From Vulcanimicrobiota bacterium (GTDB lineage Bacteria; Vulcanimicrobiota; Vulcanimicrobiia; Vulcanimicrobiales; Vulcanimicrobiaceae), in assembly GCA_019233165.1 (NCBI GenBank), contig JAFAMS010000059.1, forward strand, positions 1 through 19,091: a stretch of DNA of 19,091 nt, read 5' to 3'. Shown piece after piece: positions 1-8,029 of the stretch. Within the stretch, counting starts at the first letter, position 1, and each line of letters starts with the position of its first letter. Position numbers and translations under genes: made by a program. Below the pieces are notes generated by a model. That model saw nothing but the letters and a program-made list of their open reading frames with translations. It was not told where the DNA came from and searched no databases.

Positions 1-1
1 T

Positions 2-1444
2 CAGACGCTGGCGGATCCGCAACCGTTCGCGCGACGGGGCGACATTGCAGCGTTTCAGTCGCTCCTCGATGAGACGGAAAGGATCCGTGCCAGCCTCGGA
101 GCGCTCGCGCGCGATCGCGCCCGAAGCTCCGATGGTGGGGCGGTCGATGCATTCTTGCTCGCGTCAGCCGCTCTGCTCGACCAGCTCGCCGCCGCGTTCG
201 ATGCGGCTCGCGAACCGATCGATCCGGGCGGCGATTGGCAGAAGATCATCGCCGCCGAATCGCGTCTCGAATCGAGCGCGGGCGCCGACGTGCACGCGCG
301 CAGCGACGCGCATGCGCTGGCGGGACAGCTCCGTTCCGCATGGCGTATCGCGACGTATCCGGCCGACGTCCCGATCAAAAGCGAAAGCGAGCCGCGGGTG
401 ACGGTAATCTTCCCATCGCTGGAGGATACGCTGGAGACGTTGCGCGCGAACCTCTCGCTACGGACTCCGTACGGCCGCCTCGCGCCACGCTTGGCGGTGA
501 CGCTCGCGGTTGCGACGATCCTCGGCGCCGAACTTCCCGGAGCGCACGGCTATTGGATCGCGATGACTTCTGTGATCCTGCTCCGCCCCGACTTTTCAAC
601 CACGGCGCTCCGCGGAGTCGCGCGCGTCGCCGGAACGCTTGTCGGCGCGATCCTTGCGACGACGATCGCCGCGCATGTCCGCCCGGGGGCCGAGACCTAC
701 GTCGCGCTATCCATCTTCTTTGCGGGACTCGCATACGCGGTCTTCAACGCGAACTACGCGCTCTTCACGGTGGCTATCACCGCGTACGTCGGTTTTCTCC
801 TCGCCCTCGTCGGGCAGACCGAGACTTCCGCGGTTCTGGACCGCGTTGTCGCGACGCTGGTCGCCGGCGGACTCAGTGGTCTTGCCGTCCTGATTTGGCC
901 GACGTGGGAAGCCGGGAGGGTTCGTTCGGCGCTCGCAGAGTGGCTCGACGCGAGCCGGCGTTATCTGCGGCTCGTCCTCGAAGGCTACGCCGCGCCCGAG
1001 CGCTACGACGCTCAGGCGATCGCAAAAGCGCAGACCGCTGCGTGGGCGCAACGCAGCGACGCCGAGGCTTCACTCGATCGGATGCTCGGGGAACCGGTAC
1101 GCACCCACGGCATCGCGGAAGAGTGCGCCCTCGGCGTCGTCGCGGCCGGGCGACGCATCGGCCTGGTGGTTCTCGCACTCAACGCGCACGCGACCCGGGC
1201 GACGCGCCGCGAACGGCCGGAGCTCGCAGCGTTCGCCGATCGCCTCGACGACGCACTGCGCGCCTCGATCGAAGCGCTGCGCGAGGCGCGGCCCCCGGCG
1301 CCGTACGGTCACCTCCGCGAAGCGTACCGAACGCTGGCGAATTCGCTCGAGCGCACCGATCCGGACGGACCGATGCTCCTCGCCGAATGCGACGCGCTCG
1401 TCGATGCGACGAATACGATCGCGGAGCTGTTGGTGCGAGGATGA
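2..1444 (+). CDS. FUSC family inner-membrane protein (5' end outside window)
   Basis: The reading frame is open from base 2, so the true start lies upstream and 480 residues are visible. The visible part starts with a charged, Ala-rich helical region (about residues 1-150). It is followed by a hydrophobic block (about 163-300, nt 480-900) with roughly six membrane segments, including a Tyr-Trp-Ile-Ala-Met-Thr stretch and a Gly-Thr-Leu-Val-Gly-Ala segment typical of the FUSC/YccS-like fold. A cytoplasmic helical tail of about 180 residues ends the protein. Family members are linked to efflux of aromatic acids such as fusaric acid; no substrate can be assigned here. The stop overlaps the next ATG (ATGA), so the methyltransferase is probably translationally coupled. 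The family call is fairly sure; the function is not. Confidence 0.85.
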   Translation, partial: QTLADPQPFARRGDIAAFQSLLDETERIRASLGALARDRARSSDGGAVDAFLLASAALLDQLAAAFDAAREPIDPGGDWQKIIAAESRLESSAGADVHARSDAHALAGQLRSAWRIATYPADVPIKSESEPRVTVIFPSLEDTLETLRANLSLRTPYGRLAPRLAVTLAVATILGAELPGAHGYWIAMTSVILLRPDFSTTALRGVARVAGTLVGAILATTIAAHVRPGAETYVALSIFFAGLAYAVFNANYALFTVAITAYVGFLLALVGQTETSAVLDRVVATLVAGGLSGLAVLIWPTWEAGRVRSALAEWLDASRRYLRLVLEGYAAPERYDAQAIAKAQTAAWAQRSDAEASLDRMLGEPVRTHGIAEECALGVVAAGRRIGLVVLALNAHATRATRRERPELAAFADRLDDALRASIEALREARPPAPYGHLREAYRTLANSLERTDPDGPMLLAECDALVDATNTIAELLVRG

Positions 1445-2037
1445 CCCCCCAGGTTCGTTCGCTCCTCGGCCGGCTCGAGAGATTTGGCCGGGAACACGAC
1501 GCCGCCGAGACGGCGCACGCGAAGAAGATGCTGAATCTCGATCGCGAGACGGCGGAGCTGGTCGCGCTGTTCTTGCAGCTGGGGCGCCGCCGGAGCGTCC
1601 TGGAGATCGGGACCTCGAACGGCTACAGCACGATTTGGCTCGCGGCGAGCGTCGAAGCGTTCGACGGCTTCGTGGTTTCAATCGATCGCAGCCCCGAGAA
1701 ACACGCGATGGCGCGCGCCAATCTCTCCGAGGCGGGGTTGCTCGATCGCGTCACGCTCCTCACCGGCGAAGGGACGGAGCTCGTTGCGTCGCTGACCCAA
1801 ACGTTCGAGGCCGTCTTCTTCGATGCCGACCGAACGAGCGCACCGGAGCAGTTTCGCGCGTTGCTTCCAAAGCTCGCGCCGGATGCGCTACTCCTCGCCG
1901 ACAACGTGCTCTCACATCCCGCCGAGGTCGCGGGTTATGTCGCGGAAGTCGAGGGACACTCGGAGTTCCTTACGGCCACGCTGCACGTCGGCAAGGGACT
2001 CCACGTCGCATATCGCCCAGGACGTCCCGCGCGCTAG
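1441..2037 (+). CDS. SAM-dependent O-methyltransferase (class I, YrrM/caffeoyl-CoA OMT-like)
   Basis: A 198-residue soluble Rossmann-fold methyltransferase. Motif I is VLEIGTSNG (residues 53-61). The acidic residue that normally binds the SAM ribose is Asp82 in VSIDRS. A Phe-Phe-Asp-Ala-Asp motif (Asp128, Asp130) resembles the metal/substrate region of cation-dependent O-methyltransferases. The ATG at 1441 overlaps the stop of the FUSC gene in ATGA; the same frame stays open far upstream, but that stretch lies wholly within the FUSC coding region and is not real. Length fits the family (about 200-220 aa). Pairing with an efflux-like membrane protein suggests modification and export of a small, perhaps phenolic, compound. 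That is inference only. It ends 16 bases before the AtuA gene but is probably not part of that pathway. Confidence 0.85.
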   Translation: MTPQVRSLLGRLERFGREHDAAETAHAKKMLNLDRETAELVALFLQLGRRRSVLEIGTSNGYSTIWLAASVEAFDGFVVSIDRSPEKHAMARANLSEAGLLDRVTLLTGEGTELVASLTQTFEAVFFDADRTSAPEQFRALLPKLAPDALLLADNVLSHPAEVAGYVAEVEGHSEFLTATLHVGKGLHVAYRPGRPAR

Positions 2038-2053
2038 GGCGCAGTTATCGCTC

Positions 2054-3421
2054 ATGATCGCGACCGCGGAATTCCGTCTGCTTTCGACCAGCGGCCTGCT
2101 GGGTTACGGCTTCCCGGAAGCTTCGCTGGCGGCGGGGATCGCACGCAATCCCCAGATGATCGGCGTCGACGGTGGGAGCACCGATCCCGGTCCGTACTAT
2201 CTCGGCTCCGGCAAGACGGTCAACTCGAGCCGCGCGATGAAGCGCGATTTGCAGTTGATGTTGGGTGCCGCTCTCGCAGCGAAGATCCCGCTGGTGATCG
2301 GGAGCTGCGGCGGCGCCGGCTCCAATCCGCATCTCGACATCGTCGCGGGCTTGGTGCGTGAGATCGCGCGAGAGCGCGGCCTCCATTTTCGTCTCGCGGT
2401 GATCCGTGCCGAGCAGGACAAAGCCTCGGTCAAGCGGCGGCTGGCCGAAGGGGCCATCGCGCCGCTCCGCGTCAGCCCGCAGCTCGACGACGCGACGATC
2501 GATCGGGCCGCGCATATCACCGCGATGATGGGTCCGGAGCCGTACATGCGCGCGCTCGACGCCGGCGCGCAAGTCGTGCTCGCGGGGCGGAGCAGCGATC
2601 CGGCGTCGTGGGCGGCGTGTGCGATGCGCGCCGGACTTCCTCCGGCACCGTCCTGGTACGCGGGAAAGTTCCTGGAATGCGGCGCGACGGCGGCGGTCCC
2701 CAAAGGCCACGACTGCCTCTTCACCGCGGTCGGCGAAGATCACGTCGTCGTCGAGGCGACGAATCCGATTCGCCGCTGTACGCCGAGCTCGTGCGCGAAC
2801 CACAGCCTGCACGAGAACGCGAGTCCGAACATCTTTGTCGAACCCGGCGGGATCCTCGACGCGACGGACGTTCGCTTCGAAGCCGTCTCGGACCGCGCGG
2901 TCAAGATCAGCGGGATGCAGTGGAAGCCGATGCCGTATACGAACAAGCTCGAAGGCGCGGAGTTCGTCGGATACCGTGCGATCACGATCTGTGGGACCCG
3001 CGATCCGCTTCTGATCGCGCGGCTCGACGACTTTCTCGAAAGCGTCCGCGAGGCGACCGTCTTCAAAGCTTCCGGAATCGAGATCGCGCCGGACGAATAC
3101 ACGCTGCTGTTCCGCGTCTACGGAAAGAACGGCGTGATGGGTGCGCGCGAACCTGTCCGCGAGATCCGCTCCCACGAGCTCGGGATCCTGGCCGAGGTCG
3201 TGGCGCCGACGCAAGAGATTGCGAGCGCCGTCCTCGCCCTCGCGCGAGTGAGCTTATTGCACACCGATTTCGAAGGCAGGCTGTGCCGTGAAGGGAACAT
3301 GGCGTTCCCGTACTCGCCCTCCGACATCGTCACGGAGCCGGCGTACCGCTTCAGCATCTTTCACGTCGTAACGCCGAAGGATCCGTACGAGATGTTTCCG
3401 ATCGAGTACGAGGCCGTTTGA
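2054..3421 (+). CDS. AtuA-like protein (DUF1446, acyclic terpene utilisation family)
   Basis: A 455-residue soluble protein of the DUF1446/AtuA family. It shows the N-terminal Gly-rich segment with GVDGGSTDPGPYYLG, a second Gly-rich turn GSCGGAGSNPHLD, the GRSSDPAS motif and a Cys-containing CTPSSCANHSLHEN segment. AtuA was named from the Pseudomonas citronellol/geraniol cluster, but its reaction is not settled. Relatives are common in gene sets with DUF4387, CoA-transferase and hydantoinase-like genes. The frame is open upstream of the chosen ATG, but that part overlaps the methyltransferase and does not look like this family. The ribosome site before the ATG is weak (AGGGCG at 2036-2041, rather far). 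The gene is followed at two bases by DUF4387, its usual partner, and then by two ABC permeases, so a role in processing the imported substrate is likely. Confidence 0.88.
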   Translation: MIATAEFRLLSTSGLLGYGFPEASLAAGIARNPQMIGVDGGSTDPGPYYLGSGKTVNSSRAMKRDLQLMLGAALAAKIPLVIGSCGGAGSNPHLDIVAGLVREIARERGLHFRLAVIRAEQDKASVKRRLAEGAIAPLRVSPQLDDATIDRAAHITAMMGPEPYMRALDAGAQVVLAGRSSDPASWAACAMRAGLPPAPSWYAGKFLECGATAAVPKGHDCLFTAVGEDHVVVEATNPIRRCTPSSCANHSLHENASPNIFVEPGGILDATDVRFEAVSDRAVKISGMQWKPMPYTNKLEGAEFVGYRAITICGTRDPLLIARLDDFLESVREATVFKASGIEIAPDEYTLLFRVYGKNGVMGAREPVREIRSHELGILAEVVAPTQEIASAVLALARVSLLHTDFEGRLCREGNMAFPYSPSDIVTEPAYRFSIFHVVTPKDPYEMFPIEYEAV

Positions 3422-3423
3422 CG

Positions 3424-3735
3424 ATGGCGAAGATTCGCGAGATCGCCGAGGTCTGCAAGAGCAAAAACGCCGGGCCGTTCGAGCTGACGATCGACGTCGT
3501 TTTCAAGGAAGCCGCGATGTTCGAACGCGTTCGCGCCGCGAAGATCCTCGGGCCTCAGCTGTTCGCGCGGTTGTACGGCGTCAACGCTGAAGACGTGCTC
3601 TTCACCGAGTATCCCGCCGGCTGCGCGTTCAAGGCGACGATCCCTCGTGCGGTCTCGTCGGGCGACGTCGGCGACACCGACGTCTACGGTGCCCAACAGC
3701 ACGCGCCGCTCCTCGAGGTCGACATCCCGCTCTGA
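3424..3735 (+). CDS. DUF4387 domain protein, AtuA partner
   Basis: A small soluble protein of 103 residues that is one DUF4387 domain from end to end. Features seen are the N-terminal KSKNAGPFELTIDVVFKE stretch, the central LYGVNAEDVLFTEYP segment and an acidic C-terminus with VGDTDVYGAQQHAPLL. No catalytic function is established for the family. It is repeatedly found next to, or fused with, DUF1446/AtuA, so a heteromeric enzyme is plausible. The ATG at 3424 follows the AtuA stop by two bases; a TTG at 3418 overlapping that stop is an alternative start adding two residues. A GAGG at 3410-3413 could serve either. Its own stop overlaps the probable CTG start of the next gene. Confidence 0.85.
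   Translation: MAKIREIAEVCKSKNAGPFELTIDVVFKEAAMFERVRAAKILGPQLFARLYGVNAEDVLFTEYPAGCAFKATIPRAVSSGDVGDTDVYGAQQHAPLLEVDIPL
3715..3719 (+). promoter_or_regulatory. Candidate ribosome binding site for the CTG-started permease
   Basis: GAGGT lies 12 bases upstream of the CTG at 3732, inside the end of the DUF4387 gene. The spacing is a little long. It offers modest support for initiation at that CTG; translational coupling through the CTGA overlap may matter more. Confidence 0.35.
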
Positions 3736-4481
3736 GCCGGCGCGCGCTCACGCTGGCCTCAATCGCTCTCGGGCTCCTCGTATGGGAGCTCGTCGCCCGC
3801 GATCTCCCACGCGTCGTTCTGCCGCCACCGTCGGTCGTTTTAGTGCGGCTTGGGCGGGACGTCCTCGACGGAAAGCTCGTCGTCGCGCTCTTGAACGCGC
3901 TCCCCGCGCTGCTGATCGGCTCGGGGCTCGCGCTCTTCGTCGGGATACCGGCCGGCTTCGCGCTGGGGCGCAGCCGGGCGCTCGCGACGATGTTCGATCC
4001 GGTGATCGATGCCGTCTACACGATTCCGCCGGTCGCCTTCGTCCCATTTCTCATCATCTGGTTCGGGCTCTATCTCTGGGCGCGCGTCGCGCTGGTCTTC
4101 TTGATGTCGATTTTCGAGGTAATCATCGCGGTCTCGACGGGCGCCCGCGACGTGAATCCCGGCTTCCTCGACGTCGGCCGCGCCTTCGGTGCGCGCGGTC
4201 TGATGCTCGCATGGAAGGTGACGCTCCCGGCGATGCTACCCTTCCTTTTCCTCGCCGTTCGGATCGCGCTCGTGCGCGGAATAAACGCGATGATCACCGC
4301 CGAGCTGTTCTTCGCCGCGGTCAATTTGGGTTTCTTGATGAACGACGACGCGCGGCGCTTCGATACGGCCGGACTGCTCTCGGTCATCGTGCTGTTGGCG
4401 CTTTTCGGTCTGCTCGTGCAGGAAGGGCTGAAAGTGCTAGAAGCGCGGGCGCTTCCGTGGCACTTGCGGGAGGCGGCCTGA
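3732..4481 (+). CDS. NitT/TauT-type ABC transporter permease A, probable CTG start
   Basis: Inner-membrane permease with about six membrane segments. The ATPase-contact (EAA) loop is VGRAFGARG followed by KVTLPAMLPFLF, as in the nitrate/taurine/alkanesulfonate importer family (BPD_transp_1). No ATG, GTG or TTG exists that keeps the first membrane helix: the first such codon is GTG 3843, which would delete the helix and the LPPPS motif that follows. In-frame codons from CTG 3732 encode SRRALTLASIALGLLVWELV, and the Trp-Glu-Leu-Val motif then falls at the same residue numbers as in permease B. Started at CTG 3732 the protein is 249 residues, exactly the length of permease B. The CTG overlaps the preceding stop (CTGA). 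The downstream extent is certain; the start is inferred. Confidence 0.85.
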   Translation: MSRRALTLASIALGLLVWELVARDLPRVVLPPPSVVLVRLGRDVLDGKLVVALLNALPALLIGSGLALFVGIPAGFALGRSRALATMFDPVIDAVYTIPPVAFVPFLIIWFGLYLWARVALVFLMSIFEVIIAVSTGARDVNPGFLDVGRAFGARGLMLAWKVTLPAMLPFLFLAVRIALVRGINAMITAELFFAAVNLGFLMNDDARRFDTAGLLSVIVLLALFGLLVQEGLKVLEARALPWHLREAA

Positions 4482-4482
4482 G

Positions 4483-5232
4483 ATGCGAACGCTCGCGCTG
4501 CGAACATCGGGAGTCGCGCTCGTCTTGATCGTTTGGGAGCTCGTCGGCCGCAGGCTCGGCGACGCGCTTCTGGCGCCACCGTCGTCGGTTATCGCCCAAT
4601 TCGTCCCGCAGCTGCTCGACGGCAGCATTTTGGCGGCGCTCGGCGGCTCGCTCCGCCAAATGTTCGTCGGCTTCGCGCTCGCCTACGCGATCGGGGTTCC
4701 GCTCGGCGTTGCGATGGCGCGGCTCCGGCTCGTCGACGCCCTCGTTCATCCCTGGCTGAACATGGCGGTCGTCACTTCGGTCGCCGCGCTCGTCCCGCTT
4801 TTCATCCTTTTTCTCGGGACCGGCTTTTGGTTTCAGGTCTCGATCGTCTTCATCGCCGCGTTCTGGTTCGTGATCCTCGCCGTGTGTCACGGCGCGCGCG
4901 GGATCGAGCCGCGCTTGCTCGAGGTCGGTCGCGCGTTCGGCGCCCGCCCGCTTCAGAGTTTTTCGAAGATCATGCTGCCCGCGCTCTTCCCCTATCTTTT
5001 CGCCGGCGCGCGGATCGGGCTCACGCACGCTATTAGGGCGATGGTCGTTGCGGAGATGTTCGTGATCGTCGGTTACGGCGCGTTGATCCACAACGCAGGG
5101 CTGACCGTGTCGACGGCGCCGCTGCTCGGCTTGATTCTGTTGTTGATGGTGCTGGGGATCGTTGCGAACTGGTCGCTGACGCGTCTGTCGCGACTCTTAG
5201 CGCCCTGGTACGAGCACCGCGCCGGCGGCTGA
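4483..5232 (+). CDS. NitT/TauT-type ABC transporter permease B
   Basis: A 249-residue inner-membrane permease, paralogue of the preceding gene and starting one base after its stop. The N-terminal helix carries VWELVGRRLG, followed by the LAPPSSV motif. About six membrane segments follow. The EAA loop VGRAFGARPLQSFSKIMLPAL contacts the ATPase. Two different permeases of one family beside each other suggest a heterodimeric channel. The matching ATPase and binding proteins are 5.5 kb downstream on the same strand, beyond the hyu/hpc operon; no other transporter genes are in the window. The last 36 bases overlap the end of the convergent aldolase gene. Confidence 0.9.
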   Translation: MRTLALRTSGVALVLIVWELVGRRLGDALLAPPSSVIAQFVPQLLDGSILAALGGSLRQMFVGFALAYAIGVPLGVAMARLRLVDALVHPWLNMAVVTSVAALVPLFILFLGTGFWFQVSIVFIAAFWFVILAVCHGARGIEPRLLEVGRAFGARPLQSFSKIMLPALFPYLFAGARIGLTHAIRAMVVAEMFVIVGYGALIHNAGLTVSTAPLLGLILLLMVLGIVANWSLTRLSRLLAPWYEHRAGG

Positions 5233-6000
5233 GTCGCTCCGCGTCGCAACGACGCGGCGGCAGGCTTCCAAGAAGACGAGGGCGTCGGCGCTGTAGCTGA
5301 TGAGCCGCACGCCGTGCGCCCAGATCATCTTGGCGTAGTCGGAGTCGATCTTCGCGCCGACCGTCGTCATCACGTACTTGCCGCGCGCCGTCGCTTGCGC
5401 GACGAGCCGGTCGAGCGCACGCGCCATCTGCGGATGATCGAAGTTCGCGCCCGGGATCCCGAGCGCGACCGAAAAGTCGAAGGCGCCGAGGAAGACGATC
5501 TCGACCCCGTCGAGATCGAGGATCGCCTCCGCGTTCTCGATGTCTTGTTTCTCCTCGAGCAACGGGATGACGGTGACCGCGCGGTTCGTCTCCATTGCAA
5601 ATGCGCCCCAATCCGGTTGGCTGTAGTTCGAGGCCCGAATCGCCGGGCACGAGCCGCGCGTTCCTTCGGGAGCGTACCGCGAGGCGGCGACCGCGGCTTT
5701 GCATGCGGCGAGCGAGGCGTGCGGGATGATGACGCCCGGCGCGCCGAGGTTGAGGACTTTCTTGATCAGCCCCGCGTCGACGCTCGGCACGCGCACGAAC
5801 GGAACGATCCCGGCGGCGTCGGCGGTGCGGACGAGGTGCGCGACCGTTTCGATCCCGATCGGGCTGTGCTCCATGTCGATGTTCGTGAAATCGCAGCCGG
5901 CGGTCGCCATCAGTTCGATCATCATCGGGCTTGCGGTGAAATGCATCATGCCGACCAGGTTACGGCCTTCTTTCAGCTTTCGTCGGTAATCGGGTTCCAC
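5197..6000 (-). CDS. HpcH/HpaI aldolase/citrate lyase family protein
   Basis: A 267-residue TIM-barrel enzyme of the metal-dependent class II pyruvate aldolase family, which joins or splits pyruvate (or similar enolates) and aldehydes. Started at GTG 6000, the catalytic residues fall at the same numbers as in HpaI as I recall them: His45 in DMEHSP, Arg70 in VRVP, metal ligands Glu149 and Asp175 (GAFDFS). The start is also supported by a GAGGAGG ribosome site five bases upstream. Upstream in-frame codons back to 6084 lie in hyuA and do not fit the family. Position 84, usually the Asp that pairs with His45, is Asn, and the usual Gln147 is Leu, so substrate or chemistry may differ from HpaI. It is the last gene of the gntR-hyuB-hyuA operon and probably cleaves a late intermediate. 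Confidence 0.88.
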   Translation of the reverse strand: MEPDYRRKLKEGRNLVGMMHFTASPMMIELMATAGCDFTNIDMEHSPIGIETVAHLVRTADAAGIVPFVRVPSVDAGLIKKVLNLGAPGVIIPHASLAACKAAVAASRYAPEGTRGSCPAIRASNYSQPDWGAFAMETNRAVTVIPLLEEKQDIENAEAILDLDGVEIVFLGAFDFSVALGIPGANFDHPQMARALDRLVAQATARGKYVMTTVGAKIDSDYAKMIWAHGVRLISYSADALVFLEACRRVVATRSDSAAGAVLVPGR

Positions 6001-6005
6001 GGGTA

Positions 6006-6012
6006 CCTCCTC
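6006..6012 (-). promoter_or_regulatory. Strong ribosome binding site for the aldolase gene
   Basis: On the minus strand this reads GAGGAGG, five bases before GTG 6000, and it overlaps the hyuA stop codon (6011-6013). It decides the GTG start and suggests coupling to hyuA translation. Confidence 0.8.
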
Positions 6013-8029
6013 AGCGTCGCAGACGCAGGTTTCCGAACTCATCCACGGTGCCGCGCCAGTGCGGCAAAACGACGGTCGTCGCATTCGCTTCCTCGACGAT
6101 CGCGGGTCCTTCGAACGCGTCGCCGGGGCCGAACGACCCGCGCTCGTAGAGCGGAACGTCGAAGCGCGTTCCGTTCAAGCGCACGCTTCGCTTTCCGATC
6201 GCTTCGTAGCGCTTCGCCGGCGCCGGGAGCCGGTGGGGCACGGGTTTTTCGGTGACGCCGATCGCGACGGTTCGCAAGGTGACGATCTCGATCGCGCCGC
6301 CCTCGTCGGCGTGACCGTAGAGCCGGCGATACTCCTCGAGGAAGAGCTCGCGCAAACGCTCGGGCGTGACGGCGGCGTCGGGCAAGCGCACCGCGATCTC
6401 GAACGCTTGCCTGGCGTAGCGCATCTCGAGCGCGTGCTCGAAGCGGACGCGCTCTGCCGGAAAGTCTGCGAGCATCTGCAGCGAGCGTCCGGAACGTTCT
6501 TGTGCGCCGAGCAAATCGCGCACGTCCGCCGCGCTCACGTTCGCGAGCGGACGGACCCATGTTCGGACGAGCTCCTGCCGCTGATCGCACGTCAGCAAGC
6601 CGAGCGCCGAAAGGTTTCCGGGAGCGGTAGGAACGAGGATTTCGCGGATGCCGAGCTCCTCGGCGAGGTCGCACGCGTGCATCCCGCCCGCGCCGCCGAA
6701 CGGGAAGAGCGCGTAATCGGTGGGATCGCGCCCGCGCTCGATCGTGATCGCGCGAATCGCACCGGCCATCCGCGCGACAGCGAGGCGCAAGATCCCCTCG
6801 GCGAGCTCCTCGGCGTCCATCGCGAGCGAAGACGCGAGCGTCGCGATCGCCGCGTCGGCGCGCGCGCGGTCCAGCCGGACGCTTCCGCCGAGCGGACGCT
6901 CCGTCCCCAAACGCCCCAGTACGAGATTCGCATCGGTGACCGTCGGTTCGTTGCCGCCTCGTCCGTACGCCGCCGGCCCGGGATCGGCTCCGGCGCTGCG
7001 CGGTCCCACGTGCAAGATCCCATCCGCCTCGGCGTAGGCGACGCTCCCGCCGCCCGCACCGACCGTGTTGATGTCGTACTGCAGTCCTTTGAGCGGAAGT
7101 CCCGCGAACGCCGTCTCGCTCACGAACGCCGGCCGTCCGTCTTCGACGACGCAGACGTCCGTGCTCGTTCCGCCCATGTCGCAGGTGATGAAGCGATCGA
7201 GACCGGCGGCGTTCGCGACCCACAGCGCACCGGCGACGCCGCCGGCGGGCCCCGAGAGGATCGTTCGCACCGGTAAGCGCCGCGCGCCCAGGACGTCGAG
7301 CGTTCCGCCCGCGGAGCTCATCGTGCTCAACTTTCCCGCGCAGCCCGCATCTTCGAGCGCTTTGTCGAGCGACGCGAGATAGCGATCCATCACGGGCAGC
7401 AAGAACGCGTTGATCGCAGTCGTCGAAAAGCGCTCGTACTCGCGAAATTCGGGGATCACGTCGGACGAAGTCGTGACGTGCACTCCCGGGAGCGCGGAGC
7501 GGATCAGCTCGGCCGCCCGGCGCTCGTGCTGCGGGTTCGCCCAGCTGTGCAAGAAGCACACCGCAATCGACTCCACGCTGCCTCCGAGTCGCGTCGCAGC
7601 ATCGACGACGTCACCATCGTTGAGCGCCCGCAACACGGAGCCGTCAGAGGCGAGACGCTCGTCAACCTCGCAGCGCAGCGGACGCGGAACGAGCGGCGCC
7701 GGGCGGACGAACTCGGGATCGTACAAGCTCGGCAGCATCCGCCGCGTCCGGCCGATTTCGAGCGCGTCGCGGAAGCCGGAGGTCGTGAGCATTCCGACGG
7801 TGCCGCCCTTCCCTTGCAAGAGCGCGTTCGTCGAAACGGTCGTCCCGTGCGCGATCCGTTGCAGCTCTCGCATGCGGGGAGCTATCGCGCGCAATCCGGC
7901 CATGATCCCGACCGCTTGATCCTCCGGCGTCGAGGGAACTTTTCCGAGCGAGATCGTGCCGTCTGCGCCGAACAGCACGAGATCGGTGAACGTTCCGCCG
8001 ACGTCGACTCCGACGACCGCCTCAGCCAC
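6011..8029 (-). CDS. hyuA: Hydantoinase/oxoprolinase subunit A (HyuA-like)
   Basis: A 672-residue cytoplasmic protein of the ASKHA (actin/sugar kinase) fold. The first phosphate-binding loop VGVDVGGTFTD is at residues 6-16 and the second, DMGGTSTD, lies in the middle of the protein. Next come the family segment VGAGGGSVAYAEADG, SAGADPGPAAYGRGG and a C-terminal Hydant_A_C region. With subunit B it forms enzymes that use ATP to activate a carbonyl or lactam: N-methylhydantoinase, 5-oxoprolinase, caprolactamase, acetone or acetophenone carboxylase. The sequence alone does not decide which. GTG 8029 overlaps the hyuB stop by 8 bases and places the phosphate loop right at the N-terminus, as expected; TTG 8041 is an alternative adding four residues. 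It is translated with hyuB and followed directly by the aldolase. Confidence 0.92.
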   Translation of the reverse strand: MAEAVVGVDVGGTFTDLVLFGADGTISLGKVPSTPEDQAVGIMAGLRAIAPRMRELQRIAHGTTVSTNALLQGKGGTVGMLTTSGFRDALEIGRTRRMLPSLYDPEFVRPAPLVPRPLRCEVDERLASDGSVLRALNDGDVVDAATRLGGSVESIAVCFLHSWANPQHERRAAELIRSALPGVHVTTSSDVIPEFREYERFSTTAINAFLLPVMDRYLASLDKALEDAGCAGKLSTMSSAGGTLDVLGARRLPVRTILSGPAGGVAGALWVANAAGLDRFITCDMGGTSTDVCVVEDGRPAFVSETAFAGLPLKGLQYDINTVGAGGGSVAYAEADGILHVGPRSAGADPGPAAYGRGGNEPTVTDANLVLGRLGTERPLGGSVRLDRARADAAIATLASSLAMDAEELAEGILRLAVARMAGAIRAITIERGRDPTDYALFPFGGAGGMHACDLAEELGIREILVPTAPGNLSALGLLTCDQRQELVRTWVRPLANVSAADVRDLLGAQERSGRSLQMLADFPAERVRFEHALEMRYARQAFEIAVRLPDAAVTPERLRELFLEEYRRLYGHADEGGAIEIVTLRTVAIGVTEKPVPHRLPAPAKRYEAIGKRSVRLNGTRFDVPLYERGSFGPGDAFEGPAIVEEANATTVVLPHWRGTVDEFGNLRLRR

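Noticed and set aside
235..1440. N-terminal extension of the methyltransferase frame
   Set aside because: It overlaps the FUSC gene entirely and translates to Arg-rich sequence; the methyltransferase begins at ATG 1441.
2930..2945. CGTATACG palindrome as a second regulator site
   Set aside because: It does not match GT-N-TA-N-AC and lies in the middle of the AtuA coding region.
2045..3214. A 389-codon minus-strand open frame opposite the AtuA gene
   Set aside because: Antisense shadow; composition is Arg/Asp-rich and the sense strand encodes a recognisable family.
3843..4481. GTG 3843 as the start of permease A
   Set aside because: It would delete the first membrane helix and the Pro-rich motif shared with permease B.
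5233..5696. Open frames in other phases opposite and within the aldolase
   Set aside because: Shadows; the aldolase frame carries all catalytic residues at family positions.
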